Positions 48,557-57,763 of a DNA stretch of 64,000 nt are shown here, one piece after another. The stretch is taken from positions 62,001-126,000 of the forward strand of contig NZ_CP133774.1 of the NCBI RefSeq assembly GCF_034344865.1, read 5' to 3'. The DNA comes from Pseudomonas sp. 10S4. Its GTDB lineage: Bacteria > Pseudomonadota > Gammaproteobacteria > Pseudomonadales > Pseudomonadaceae. The number at the start of each line of letters is the position of its first letter. Position 1 is the first letter of the stretch. The position numbers were made by a program, and so were the translations under genes. The notes below the pieces were generated by a model that saw only the letters and a program-made list of their open reading frames with translations, was not told where the DNA came from and ran no database searches.

Positions 48557-49009
48557 TTAAGCCGTAGTACTGACCATCGACCCGGAAGTGCTGCTGCCTT
48601 CGTCTTGTAACGCCTGCACCAACGCCGAGGTGGCGGTTTCCAAAGAGCCCGAGGTGGCTGAGAGCTGCGACTGCGCGGCGGCAACAGCGGCGGCTTTGGC
48701 ATCGGGGCTTTCTTGCTTGGCCTGAGCCGCTTGCAGTTGCTGCTGTTGTTCCTGCAATTGCTTTTGCAGTTCGGCGATCTGCTTGCGCAGCTCTTTTACG
48801 GCATCGGAATCGGTGCTGCTGCTCGAACTGCTACTGTCGCCAGCCGGCGCGGCGCCGCCAGCAGAAGCCTTGGTGCTATCGCTGGAAGTTGTGGTGCTGG
48901 AGGTGGTGGAGGTTGCTGACGTACTGTCGTCAGTGCTGCCGTTGATCGAGGTTTGGCTCGTCGGCGTCGAGAGGGTTTGGTTGATCGAAACAGAGGTGAT
49001 GCTGACCAT
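48557..49009 (-). CDS. Ser/Thr-rich protein with coiled coil, FlxA-like
   Basis: 150 residues. The first 65 are almost entirely Ser/Thr/Asp/Gly/Ala. Residues about 68-105 form a coiled coil (DAVKELRKQIAELQKQLQEQ). The rest is Ala/Ser-rich (QSQLSATSGSLETATSALVQAL). No signal peptide. The coiled coil resembles FlxA-like proteins, which sit near flagellar/chemotaxis genes; a chemoreceptor gene lies just upstream here. Function unknown and homology weak because of low complexity. Confidence 0.65.
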   Translation of the reverse strand: MVSITSVSINQTLSTPTSQTSINGSTDDSTSATSTTSSTTTSSDSTKASAGGAAPAGDSSSSSSSTDSDAVKELRKQIAELQKQLQEQQQQLQAAQAKQESPDAKAAAVAAAQSQLSATSGSLETATSALVQALQDEGSSTSGSMVSTTA

Positions 49010-49120
49010 GGGGCTTATCCTATTTGGGTTCAGGTTAAATCCATCATCGACATCGTTTAGCCGGACTTGAGATCAACTGTGTACCGACTCGGTAAGCAAG
49101 CCGGTACACAGCCTTTTCGG

Positions 49121-50743
49121 TTACGCGCTCAGGCGCGACGTCACTTCATTCAACTGCCCCGACAACCCGTGCAGGTTGTGGCTCGCCGCTTCAGTGCGCT
49201 GCACGTGGTCCAGGTTGGTACTGGCGATGCTGGTGATCTCGGTCAGGTTGCGCGAGATGTCTTCGGCCACCGACGTTTGCTCTTCGGCCGCCGTGGCGAT
49301 CTGGCGGTTCATGTCGCGGATGGCTTCCACGGCATGGGTGATGCGCTCCAGCATGGCGCCGGCCTGGGTCACTTGCTCGACACTTTCTTCGCTGCGCGAT
49401 TGACCGCTTTCAATCGCCTGGGCCGCGTCCACCGCGCCGGTTTGCACGGTCTGGATGATCTGGTTGATTTCGATGATCGACGCCGCCGTGCGCTGGGCCA
49501 GACTGCGGACTTCATCGGCCACCACTGCGAAACCGCGTCCGGCTTCACCGGCGCGGGCCGCTTCGATCGCCGCGTTCAGCGCCAGCAAATTGGTCTGCTC
49601 GGCGATGCCGCGAATCACTTCCAGCACCTTGCCGATACGCCCGCTGTCGGTTTCCAGACGACGGATCACGGTGGCGGTGTTGGCGATCTCGCCGCGCATT
49701 TGAGTGATGGTGTGAATGGTGCCCTGCATGACTTTTTCGCCCTGCTGGGCGGACTGGTCGGCATCATCGGCCGCGCGTGCTGCGTCCGCTGCATGACGAG
49801 CAACTTCCTGCGCGGTGGCAGACATTTCGTTCATCGCCGTGGCTACCTGATCGGTGCGGTTGAACTGCTCGTTGGTGCCGTTGGCCATCAACGTGGCGAT
49901 GGAGTTCAGCTCGCCGCTGGCGCTGTCCAGGTCCGACGCACTGCGCTGCAAACGGGTGAAGGTTTCGGCAAGGAAATCGCGCAAGGTGTTGGCGGCCATC
50001 GCCAGTTTACCCAACTCGTCTTCACGGCTGCTGGCCACGCGTTCGGCGAATTTGCCCTGGCTGAGTTGTGCCACGTAGTCGATCAGTTTGCGAATCGGGT
50101 CCACCAGGTTTCGGTTGATCAGCCACAAGCTCAACAGCCCGATCAGCAGCCCGGACGCGAGCATCACGATGATCCCCAACAACACCGTGCGATCGGCACT
50201 GGCGCTGATCAATGCCGACTGCTCGGTGCCGTGCTTGCGCAGCTCGCCGACCAACTCGCTCATCTGATCGCTGGTGGCGCGGTCCATACCCTTGACCGCG
50301 TTGTCGCCTGCAGTTGGATCGGCACCGGCAGCAACATAGGCATCACGACCTTTCTGATAGGCGTTGCCCAACTGACGATGTTCGTCACGCAGGCGTTCGA
50401 TGCTGCTCTTGAGTTGGCTATCCAGACCTTTCTGCCCGGCCAGTTCGCCGAGAATGCCCTGCACGTCGCGCTGACGGTCCTCGAATTGCTGCCAGTATTT
50501 GTCCAGGTCCGCCGGCTGTTTGCCGCGCAGCAGAACGTTTTTCCACTCCTGAACCTGCACCTTGAATTGCAGGTTGGCTTCATCGATCAATTGCGACGTG
50601 CGCAGTGGGCCGTCGATCAGGTTGGCGTAACTTTGGACGCCACTGGACAGGAAGTGAAAGCAGGCCAAAGCGATCAGCAACATCGCCAACAGACTGCCGC
50701 TCAGTAACGCGAGGATTTGGGCTCTCAGGGATTTTTGCAGCAT
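49121..50743 (-). CDS. Methyl-accepting chemotaxis protein
   Basis: 540 residues from ATG 50743 ([22 protein letters not shown]). TM1 near residues 8-30, a periplasmic four-helix-bundle-like sensor of about 160 residues, TM2 near 190-212 ([21 protein letters not shown]), HAMP ([21 protein letters not shown]), then the methyl-accepting cytoplasmic coiled coil with the kinase-contact tip [20 protein letters not shown]. No C-terminal CheR-binding pentapeptide. The ligand is not predictable. Confidence 0.95.
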   Translation of the reverse strand: MLQKSLRAQILALLSGSLLAMLLIALACFHFLSSGVQSYANLIDGPLRTSQLIDEANLQFKVQVQEWKNVLLRGKQPADLDKYWQQFEDRQRDVQGILGELAGQKGLDSQLKSSIERLRDEHRQLGNAYQKGRDAYVAAGADPTAGDNAVKGMDRATSDQMSELVGELRKHGTEQSALISASADRTVLLGIIVMLASGLLIGLLSLWLINRNLVDPIRKLIDYVAQLSQGKFAERVASSREDELGKLAMAANTLRDFLAETFTRLQRSASDLDSASGELNSIATLMANGTNEQFNRTDQVATAMNEMSATAQEVARHAADAARAADDADQSAQQGEKVMQGTIHTITQMRGEIANTATVIRRLETDSGRIGKVLEVIRGIAEQTNLLALNAAIEAARAGEAGRGFAVVADEVRSLAQRTAASIIEINQIIQTVQTGAVDAAQAIESGQSRSEESVEQVTQAGAMLERITHAVEAIRDMNRQIATAAEEQTSVAEDISRNLTEITSIASTNLDHVQRTEAASHNLHGLSGQLNEVTSRLSA

Positions 50744-51018
50744 CGAGTGATACTCATGACAGGAAAGAAGCACGCCTGATTGGGCGTGAAAGACGTCCAA
50801 ACTTCCCTGTCTGCAATCTCGGCTCGTGGCCAAAGCCGCGCAACCTAACACCTGCGTCATCGGCGTGCCAGAGCGCTTCTTGAATCAATCCCGACCATCG
50901 GTAACGCACACGTTTGCGTCGCCGTGCAACTGTCACAAAACCGTCAAAACTCCTTGCGATGATGCGGCCCAAGTGAACCTGTGAACCCGCGACAGGCGCT
51001 TCCTCTCAGCGAGACCTC

Positions 51019-52041
51019 ATGAACCACAGCATCGACCAAAGCCATCGCGACACTGACTTGTTCGGCCTGCTTTACGGCTTCCGTTTTCGTCCCGGTGAGC
51101 GCGGCCGGGAGATCGACTCGGCCGAGGCCCTGCGATGCTTGCAACACACCGAAGACAACGACGAATTCCTCTGGTTGCACCTGAACCTGGCCCACGCCGC
51201 GTGCGAGCGCTGGATGAAAAGCCATCTGGAATTGCCCGAGGAGTTTTTCGAGGCGCTGCACGAAGGTTCGCGCTCGACCCGCATCGAGCATGTCGATTCG
51301 GCGTTGCTGGCGGTGGTCAACGACGTGGTGTTCAACCTCAGCAGCATGGTGTCTTCGGATGTCTCGACGCTGTGGGTCTGCGCCCGCAGCAAGCTGATCA
51401 TCAGCGCGCGATTGCAACCGTTGCACTCGGTGGACAAGCTGCGTTCTTCGGTGAAGGCCGGGGAATGCTTTCGCTCACCGCTGGAGTTGCTGGTGCACCT
51501 GCTGCGCGATCAGGGCGAAGTGCTGACGCAGATCGTGCGCAAGACCAGCCAGAGTGTCGATCAGATCGAAGATGAGTTGTTGTCTTCGCGGCTGTCGACC
51601 AACCGTGCTGAGCTGGGCGCCAATCGCCGGGTACTGGTGCGGTTGCAGCGGTTGTTGGCACTTGAACCGGGGTCGCTATTGCGCCTGCTCAACCGTCCGC
51701 CGCAATGGTTGCAGAAGGAGGACGTCAAGGAGCTGCGCAAGTCCACCGAGGAGTTTGCGCTGATCATCAACGACCTCACGGCCCTCGGTGAACGGATCAA
51801 GCTGTTGCAGGAAGAAATCGCGGCCAACCTCAACGAACAGAGCAACCGCACGTTGTTCACCCTGACGGTGGTGACAGTGCTGGCATTGCCGATCAACATC
51901 ATTGCCGGTTTTTTTGGCATGAACGTCGGCGGGATACCGCTCTCGGGCGACCCGGAAGGGTTCTGGATTCTGGTGGCATTGGTCGCGACGTTTACCGTGC
52001 TGGCCGGGCGCTGGGCGTTTCGCAAGCGCCAGGATTATTGA
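51019..52041 (+). CDS. zntB: CorA-family zinc transporter ZntB
   Basis: 340 residues. A large N-terminal cytoplasmic domain with a long helix (TLLSSRLSTNRAELGANRR-type region), then two C-terminal membrane helices: TLFTLTVVTVLALPINIIAG followed by the selectivity motif GMN in FFGMNVGGIPL, and FWILVALVATFTVLAGRWAF. GMN followed by VGGIP and overall length fit ZntB (zinc) rather than CorA (magnesium), but ion specificity is inferred. Monocistronic, flanked by a REP. Confidence 0.88.
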   Translation: MNHSIDQSHRDTDLFGLLYGFRFRPGERGREIDSAEALRCLQHTEDNDEFLWLHLNLAHAACERWMKSHLELPEEFFEALHEGSRSTRIEHVDSALLAVVNDVVFNLSSMVSSDVSTLWVCARSKLIISARLQPLHSVDKLRSSVKAGECFRSPLELLVHLLRDQGEVLTQIVRKTSQSVDQIEDELLSSRLSTNRAELGANRRVLVRLQRLLALEPGSLLRLLNRPPQWLQKEDVKELRKSTEEFALIINDLTALGERIKLLQEEIAANLNEQSNRTLFTLTVVTVLALPINIIAGFFGMNVGGIPLSGDPEGFWILVALVATFTVLAGRWAFRKRQDY

Positions 52042-52056
52042 GTCACCGCGATCCCT

Positions 52057-52179
52057 TGTGGCGAGGGAGCTTGCTCCCGCTGGGTTGCGAAGCGACCCCC
52101 AGCACTCTCCCAGGCAAACCGTGCCAGCAGGATTAGCGACTGCTTCGCAGCCGAGCGGGAGCAAGCTCCCTCGCCACAG
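52057..52179. repeat. REP pair (GTGGCGAGGGAGCTTGC family)
   Basis: TTGTGGCGAGGGAGCTTGCT and inverted AGCAAGCTCCCTCGCCACAG about 80 bp apart with inner GGGTTGCGAAGCG/GCTTCGCAGCC arms. Confidence 0.9.
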
Positions 52180-52321
52180 GTCGTGCCTTGCCTGTAGATC
52201 AGTAGTGGATTCCGATCAACGGAAATGCAAAAGAAACCCAAACCCTGACCCACCGCAGTCTCTCTGTCATATTTTGAAACGATCATGGGCGATACTCCTT
52301 CCTCACTCAGGATTGTCCGTG

Positions 52322-53935
52322 ATGGCTACTCCTTCCTTGTCCGCTGGTCAGGCGCCTGCCCGCAGCGCCAGACCGCACTTCGATAAAAAACCCGGCCTGT
52401 TCACCTTCGTGATTTTCTTCGGGGTGCTGGCCAGCGGGTTGTTGTTCACCGCCTACAGCCTGATGCACGACATGCACGAACTCGGCACGGTGGTAACCAC
52501 CTGGACACCGTTTCTGCTGCTGGGCGTGGCGCTGCTGATCGCCCTCGGTTTTGAATTCGTCAACGGCTTCCACGACACCGCCAACGCGGTGGCCACGGTG
52601 ATTTACACCAACTCGATGCCGCCGAACTTCGCGGTGGCCTGGTCCGGGTTCTTCAATTTTCTCGGTGTATTGCTTTCGAGTGGCGCGGTGGCGTTCGGTA
52701 TCATCGCGTTGCTGCCGGTGGAGCTGATTCTGCAAGTCGGCTCCTCCGCCGGGTTCGCGATGATCTTCGCCCTGTTGATCGCGGCGATCCTGTGGAACCT
52801 CGGCACCTGGTGGCTGGGCTTGCCGGCCTCCTCGTCGCACACCCTGATCGGCTCGATCATCGGCGTCGGCGTCGCCAATGCCCTGATGCATGGCCGCGAT
52901 GGCACCAGCGGCGTGGATTGGGCGCAAGCCACCAAGATCGGTTACGCGCTGCTGCTCTCGCCGTTAGTCGGCTTCGGCTTTGCCGCACTGTTGCTGCTGG
53001 CCCTGCGGGCGTTCGTCAAGAATCGTGCGCTGTACAAGGCACCGGAAGGTGATGCGCCGCCACCTTGGTGGATTCGCGGTTTATTGATTCTGACCTGCAC
53101 CGGCGTGTCCTTCGCCCACGGCTCCAACGACGGCCAGAAAGGCATGGGCCTGATCATGTTGATTCTGGTCGGCACCCTGCCGATGGCGTATGCGCTGAAC
53201 CGCACCATGCCGGCCGATCAAGCGTTGCAGTTCGCCGCCGTCGCCGAAGTCACCCAGCAAGCCCTAGTGAAAAGTGCACCGCTGCCGACACCTGCCGACC
53301 CGCGTGCAGTGCTGTCCGATTACGTGCGCAGCAAGGAAGTCACGCCGCAACTGGTGCCCGCCCTCGCCTCGCTGGCCGGCAACATCGGGAACGAAGTGAA
53401 GGGCTACGGCTCGCTGTCGAAAGTCCCGGCCGAAGCCATGGGCAACGTGCGTAACGACATGTACCTGACCAGCGAAACCATTCGCCTGATGGACAAGAAC
53501 AAGGTCGGTAACTTCGACGCTGACACCACCGGCAAGCTGCAACTGTTCAAGCAACAGATCGACAACGCCACGCGCTTCATTCCGCTGTGGGTGAAGATCG
53601 CCGTGGCCATCGCGCTGGGGCTGGGCACCATGGTCGGCTGGAAGCGCATCGTGGTGACGGTCGGTGAAAAAATCGGCAAGACCCACCTGACGTATGCCCA
53701 GGGCGCGTCGGCCGAAACCGTGGCCATGCTGACCATCGGTGCCGCCGACATGTTTGGCCTGCCGGTGTCCACCACCCACGTTTTGTCTTCAGGGGTGGCC
53801 GGGAGCATGGTCGCCAATGGCGGCGGCTTGCAGATGAAGACCATCCGCAACCTGATGATGGCCTGGGTGCTGACCTTGCCGGCGGCGATCCTGTTGTCGG
53901 GCAGTTTGTACTGGTTGTTCACCAAATTGTTCTGA
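52322..53935 (+). CDS. pit: Inorganic phosphate transporter, Pit family
   Basis: 537 residues from ATG 52322; a much longer frame upstream runs through a REP and is rejected. Ten or more membrane helices. The two PiT signatures are present: GFEFVNGFHDTANAVATVIY and VSFAHGSNDGQKGMGLI, plus ASSSHTLIGSIIGVG and the mirrored PVSTTHVLSSGVAG. A cytoplasmic loop of about 150 residues lies between helices. Low-affinity, metal-phosphate:proton symport is typical. Confidence 0.94.
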   Translation: MATPSLSAGQAPARSARPHFDKKPGLFTFVIFFGVLASGLLFTAYSLMHDMHELGTVVTTWTPFLLLGVALLIALGFEFVNGFHDTANAVATVIYTNSMPPNFAVAWSGFFNFLGVLLSSGAVAFGIIALLPVELILQVGSSAGFAMIFALLIAAILWNLGTWWLGLPASSSHTLIGSIIGVGVANALMHGRDGTSGVDWAQATKIGYALLLSPLVGFGFAALLLLALRAFVKNRALYKAPEGDAPPPWWIRGLLILTCTGVSFAHGSNDGQKGMGLIMLILVGTLPMAYALNRTMPADQALQFAAVAEVTQQALVKSAPLPTPADPRAVLSDYVRSKEVTPQLVPALASLAGNIGNEVKGYGSLSKVPAEAMGNVRNDMYLTSETIRLMDKNKVGNFDADTTGKLQLFKQQIDNATRFIPLWVKIAVAIALGLGTMVGWKRIVVTVGEKIGKTHLTYAQGASAETVAMLTIGAADMFGLPVSTTHVLSSGVAGSMVANGGGLQMKTIRNLMMAWVLTLPAAILLSGSLYWLFTKLF

Positions 53936-53949
53936 CCCACCAAGGATTT

Positions 53950-54082
53950 GTAGGAGCGAAGCTTGCTCGCGAAAGCGATCTGTCAGTCAACATCAGTGTT
54001 GAATATGAAATCGCCTTCGTGAGCAAGCTTCGCTCCTACACAGGTCAGTCAAAAGATCGCAGCCTTCGGCAGCTCCTACGGG
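53950..54082. repeat. REPIN plus a separate REP of the CTGCCGAAGGCTGCGATC family
   Basis: TGTAGGAGCGAAGCTTGCTC and inverted AGCAAGCTTCGCTCCTACA (53950-54041), then AAGATCGCAGCCTTCGGCAG followed by CTCCTAC (54051-54082), a different REP family. The 53936-54260 gap also holds a hairpin GTCCCGGC...CCGGGAT at 54091-54121, possibly a terminator since TTTTTT follows. No gene seen. Confidence 0.8.
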
Positions 54083-54260
54083 GGCGAATATGTCCCGGCC
54101 TGGTTCATTCCGGAGCCGGGATTTTTTTGCCTGGCCTAAGCATTTCGTCGCAAATGCAGCCGTTCTCACTTTTATTGACCCACCAAGCGATGGATCGCAC
54201 TTCAGTTTGTTACCGTGGTGCCGATTCTTAAGAGACTCGATGCATTCAGGAGTGCGAACC

Positions 54261-55127
54261 GTGAATCTGTACATCAATCAGCTTCAGAAAAAAGCTGACT
54301 TCAAAGAAGCCATCTACGCCGGCGACATCTTCTTGAACACTGAGCTACGCGCTGCCAAAGCGCTGTGCGCGTTCGCCCAGGAAAGCATCACCGCCGCCTT
54401 CAATGGCGAGACTAACCACCAGGCCCTGCATACCTTGATGCCGGTGGAAGAATTCGTTGTGCTGGTGACGCGCCTCAAGGGCCAGTTCACCAACAGTCTG
54501 CGCGCCAAGGAATTGATCCTGAGCTTCATCGATGAAATCGGTGTCGACCCGCACGAATACATTTTCGACGTGCCGCGTATTCGCGTCGTGCCCAACTACG
54601 AATACCTGCACGCGGGCGTCAGCTACGCCTACAAGCCCCATCGCGATACCTGGTACGGCAGCGTCGATTGCCAGATCAACACCTGGATGCCGGTGCACAC
54701 CATCAGCCCCGACCAGACCATGATGATCAATGCTGGCTACTTCGACATGCCGGTGAAGAACACCTCCAGCGAATGGAGCCTCAACGACTGGATCAGCAAC
54801 CAGCGGCATAAAGCCAAGGACAACCTCAAAGAGGAAGTCCGCGTGCACCCAGTGCCGCTGGAAGCGATCAACAGCGCCTCTGAAATGCGCGTGGCCGGCA
54901 ACACCGGTGACATGCTGATCTTCTCCGGCTCGCACCTGCACGGTACTGTTCCAAACCACACGCAACAGACCCGCTTCAGCGTGGACTTCCGCCTGATGCA
55001 CCTCGACGACCTCAAGCACAAGCGCGGCGCGATCAACGTCGACAGTGCCTGCCCTGACGTCGGCGCCGGTTTCAAAGACTATTTCCACGCCCACGACTTT
55101 TCGAATTTCCAAGGAATCCAGCAATGA
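54261..55127 (+). CDS. 2-oxoglutarate/Fe(II)-dependent oxygenase-like protein
   Basis: About 288 residues. I favour GTG 54261 (MNLYINQLQKKADFKEAIYAG) with AGGAG nine bases upstream; ATG 54240 is in frame but poorly spaced. Likely metal triad: His/Asp in SYAYKPHRDTWYG, His in FSGSHLHGTVPNHT, and the 2OG-binding Arg in RFSVDFRLM. Overall plan resembles phytanoyl-CoA hydroxylase-like enzymes. It overlaps the following TylF-type methyltransferase by 4 bp, suggesting hydroxylation then O-methylation of one substrate. Confidence 0.8.
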   Translation: MNLYINQLQKKADFKEAIYAGDIFLNTELRAAKALCAFAQESITAAFNGETNHQALHTLMPVEEFVVLVTRLKGQFTNSLRAKELILSFIDEIGVDPHEYIFDVPRIRVVPNYEYLHAGVSYAYKPHRDTWYGSVDCQINTWMPVHTISPDQTMMINAGYFDMPVKNTSSEWSLNDWISNQRHKAKDNLKEEVRVHPVPLEAINSASEMRVAGNTGDMLIFSGSHLHGTVPNHTQQTRFSVDFRLMHLDDLKHKRGAINVDSACPDVGAGFKDYFHAHDFSNFQGIQQ

Positions 55128-55846
55128 CCAAGCGTCGCATCACGCCCGCCGAGGCCCAGTACAACGAAACCCGTGCCAACGTCCTGAAACGGGTCGATGC
55201 CGAGTACGTGGCCGACGCGCCGTTCGTCTTTGCCAACCGCATTGGCGTAACCGCTGCACTGTCGCGCATGGAGCTGTTCAAGAAAGTCGCCGAAGTACCC
55301 GGCGCGATCATTGAGTGCGGCGTGTACAAAGGCAACTCGCTGATGCTTTACATGCACTTGTCGATGATCCTGGAACCCTACGCGATCAACCGCTCGATCA
55401 TTGGCTTCGACACCTTCGAAGGCTTCCAGAGCATCGACAAGAAAGAAGACCCGGCGGACGTCAACGAGACCATGTTCTCCGACACCGACCAGTCGCTGAT
55501 CCAGGACATGATCGACGCCAACGACCTGCTGCGCCCGGTCAACCGCATCCCGCGTTGCGAGCTGGTCAAAGGCGACATCGTCAAGACCGTGCCGGAGTGG
55601 GTCAAGACTCGCCCGGACCTGGTTGTCGCGATGCTGATCCTCGACACCGACCTGTACGAATCGACCAAAGTCGCGCTGGAAACCTTCCTGCCGTACATGC
55701 CAAAAGGCGCGGTCGTGGTGCTGGACGAAGTCGCGTACCGCAACTTCCCAGGCGAAACCAAAGCCCTGCGCGAAGTGCTGGACCTGAACAAAATCGAACT
55801 CAAGCGCCTGCCGTTTGATTCGTGCGTAGGCTACTTCCACGTTTGA
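55124..55846 (+). CDS. TylF/MycF-family O-methyltransferase
   Basis: 240 residues. AdoMet-binding motif IIECGVYKGNSLMLYMHLS, metal-site Asp segment IIGFDTFEGFQ, LILDTDLYESTKVALETFLPYMPKGAVVVLDE and late acidic DEVAYRNFPGETKAL. This is the magnesium-dependent macrocin-O-methyltransferase-like family that methylates sugar or polyol hydroxyls. ATG overlaps the oxygenase stop (ATGA), so a two-gene operon. The acceptor is unknown; no glycosyltransferase lies nearby. Confidence 0.9.
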   Translation: MTKRRITPAEAQYNETRANVLKRVDAEYVADAPFVFANRIGVTAALSRMELFKKVAEVPGAIIECGVYKGNSLMLYMHLSMILEPYAINRSIIGFDTFEGFQSIDKKEDPADVNETMFSDTDQSLIQDMIDANDLLRPVNRIPRCELVKGDIVKTVPEWVKTRPDLVVAMLILDTDLYESTKVALETFLPYMPKGAVVVLDEVAYRNFPGETKALREVLDLNKIELKRLPFDSCVGYFHV

Positions 55847-55856
55847 TGCATAACCC

Positions 55857-56014
55857 TGTGGGAGCGGGCTTGCTCGCGAAAGCGGTCTATCAGTCAACAT
55901 TTGCGTTGAGTGTTATTCCGTCATCGCGAGCAAGCTCGCTCCCACAGGGGATTACGGTTGATCACAGATTTTGTGTACGCCGTAGGTCCATTGTGGGAGT
56001 GAGCCTGCTCGCGA
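55857..56014. repeat. REPIN and an additional single REP (GTGGGAGC family)
   Basis: TGTGGGAGCGGGCTTGCTCG and inverted CGAGCAAGCTCGCTCCCACA (55857-55947), then a third copy TTGTGGGAGTGAGCCTGCTC at 55991-56014. They fill the gap after the TylF gene. Confidence 0.88.
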
Positions 56015-56064
56015 TAACGGACTATCTGTCGACATCAGTTTTGCAAGTGCCCCAATCCCACAAT

Positions 56065-56460
56065 TCAATGGGTTGTCGGGATGACTTGTCCCAACCAATC
56101 CATGAACGCCCGCACCCGCAAGGGTAAATGCCGTTGCCGTGCATACAGCAGCGACACTTCCATCGACGGCGCGTTGAGTTGCGGCAAGACCGCCACCAGT
56201 TCACCGCTCAGCAAGTACAGGTGCATGCCCATCAGCGGCGCCTGGATCAAGCCGAAACCGCCCAGGCACGCCGACTCATAACCATCGGTGTTGTTCACCG
56301 TGATGCTGCCGGCCATCGGCACGCGATGCAGCTTGCCCTCTTCCTCGTACAGAAAACCTTCCGAACGCGAACCCAGCACGCCGACGTAATGCACCAGCCG
56401 ATGCTGCGTCAGGTCTTCGAGTTGCTGTGGCATGCCATAGCGTTGCAAATAGGCCGGGCT
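56065..56460 (-). pseudogene. C-terminal remnant of a LysR-family regulator
   Basis: About 131 codons of a LysR effector domain: SPAYLQRYGMPQQLEDLTQHRLVHY, ITVNNTDGYESACLGGFGLIQ, YARQRHLPLRVRAFMDWLGQ. The HTH half and the start are missing. At 56454-56460 the sequence passes directly into an SDR gene read on the other strand. The residues upstream in the open frame are just the SDR sequence in reverse. Confidence 0.85.
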
Positions 56461-56750
56461 ATGCAGCGATGAAAGGCGCGATGGAAGCGCTGACTCGGTA
56501 TCAGGCCAAGGAGTTGGGCGCGCGTGCGATTGCGGTGAACATCCTCGCACTTGGGGCCATCGAAACCGATTTCGGCGGTGGGACCGTGCGTGATAACAGC
56601 GCGGTGAACCAGATGGTGGCGAGCAATACAGCCCTGGGTCGCGCCGGTCAGCCGGATGATATTGGTGCGGCGATTGCGCTGCTGCTGTCGCCAGGTGGCC
56701 AGTGGATCAACGGCCAGCGCATCGAAGCGTCGGGCGGGATGTTTTTGTAA
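56454..56750 (+). pseudogene. C-terminal remnant of a short-chain dehydrogenase/reductase
   Basis: About 98 codons: PGYAAMKGAMEALTRYQAKE (the YxxxK active-site stretch), VNILALGAIETDFGGG, and the end LLLSPGGQWINGQRIEASGG then MFL. The nucleotide-binding half is absent. The fragment is fused to a LysR remnant at its 5' side, a deletion scar of a former divergent LysR-SDR pair. Confidence 0.85.
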
Positions 56751-56795
56751 ATAACCCATGGCATGAGCGGGCCGGCATCAGCCCGCTCAACGCGA

Positions 56796-57650
56796 TCAAT
56801 GGCGCGATAACAGTTGCCCCAAGACCGTCAACAATTCGACCCGGCCCTTGCGCGGTTCGCCTTCAAACTCGATCCAGCCCTCGTTGAAGCCATCGATCAT
56901 CTGCATCCGTGGCAGTGGATGGTTCATCCCCTGACTTTCGAACAACCCCTGCCACGTCTCCCGAGGCACGCTTTGCATGCGCACCGGTTTGCCCAGCAGT
57001 TCGCTGAAACCGGCGCCCAGTTGCAGCGGTGAAATCCGATGTGGGCCTTCCAGTTCGACAATGCGCTGACCGCTCCAGGTTTCCAGCAGCAGTTGCGCCG
57101 CCACTCGACCGACGTCAGCGGTAGCAATCATCGGCACTGGTTTTTCCAGCGGTTGCAGGAAGCTCGGAATGACGCCCGAGCCGAGCGCATGCTCGACGTC
57201 CCACAAGGCGTTTTCCATGAACCAGGCTGGCCGCAAAAAAGTGACTGGCAGCGCCAGCGAACCCAATGCCAGCTCCAGCAATCGCAATTGATTGAGCAGG
57301 TTTGGCTGACTGGCCTGGGCGCCAATGGTCGACAAGCCCACCACTTTGCCGGGGCGTGCAGCTTCCAACGCCGAGCGAATGTTTTCCACCACTTGCCGGG
57401 TTTCCGGGAAGCCTGGCGATGGGTCGAAATTCGACGGCATCATCACGAACACCCCTTCTACGCCGGTGAACGCTTCGATCATGGCGTCGCGGTCATCGAC
57501 ATCGGCCACGGCCAATTCACACCCTTGCTGCGCCCACACCGCGCCTTTATCAGCACTGCGAACCACCGCACGCACAGTGTGCCCGGCGGCCAGCAACGTC
57601 CGGGCGACCGCGCCGCCCACTTTCCCGGTAATGCCCATGACTGCGTACAT
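56796..57650 (-). CDS. NmrA-family NAD(P)-binding protein
   Basis: 284 residues, atypical SDR/NmrA (HSCARG-like) fold: dinucleotide motif YAVMGITGKVGGAVARTLLA, AVVRSADKGAVW, VFVMMPSNFDPSPGF, LRPAWFMENAL. The classical YxxxK catalytic pair is not evident, so it may be a redox sensor or quinone/NADPH reductase. Divergent from the LysR gene at 57764 (113-bp gap), its likely regulator. Confidence 0.9.
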   Translation of the reverse strand: MYAVMGITGKVGGAVARTLLAAGHTVRAVVRSADKGAVWAQQGCELAVADVDDRDAMIEAFTGVEGVFVMMPSNFDPSPGFPETRQVVENIRSALEAARPGKVVGLSTIGAQASQPNLLNQLRLLELALGSLALPVTFLRPAWFMENALWDVEHALGSGVIPSFLQPLEKPVPMIATADVGRVAAQLLLETWSGQRIVELEGPHRISPLQLGAGFSELLGKPVRMQSVPRETWQGLFESQGMNHPLPRMQMIDGFNEGWIEFEGEPRKGRVELLTVLGQLLSRH

Positions 57651-57763
57651 CAGCTGTTCTCCTGCTCGAGGGCGACGGTTATCGCGTTGGGCAGATTATT
57701 GAGCGCAAGGCAGACATTCTCCGATAGCATGAATGTCATTGAACAAATGACCAGGAATCACCA

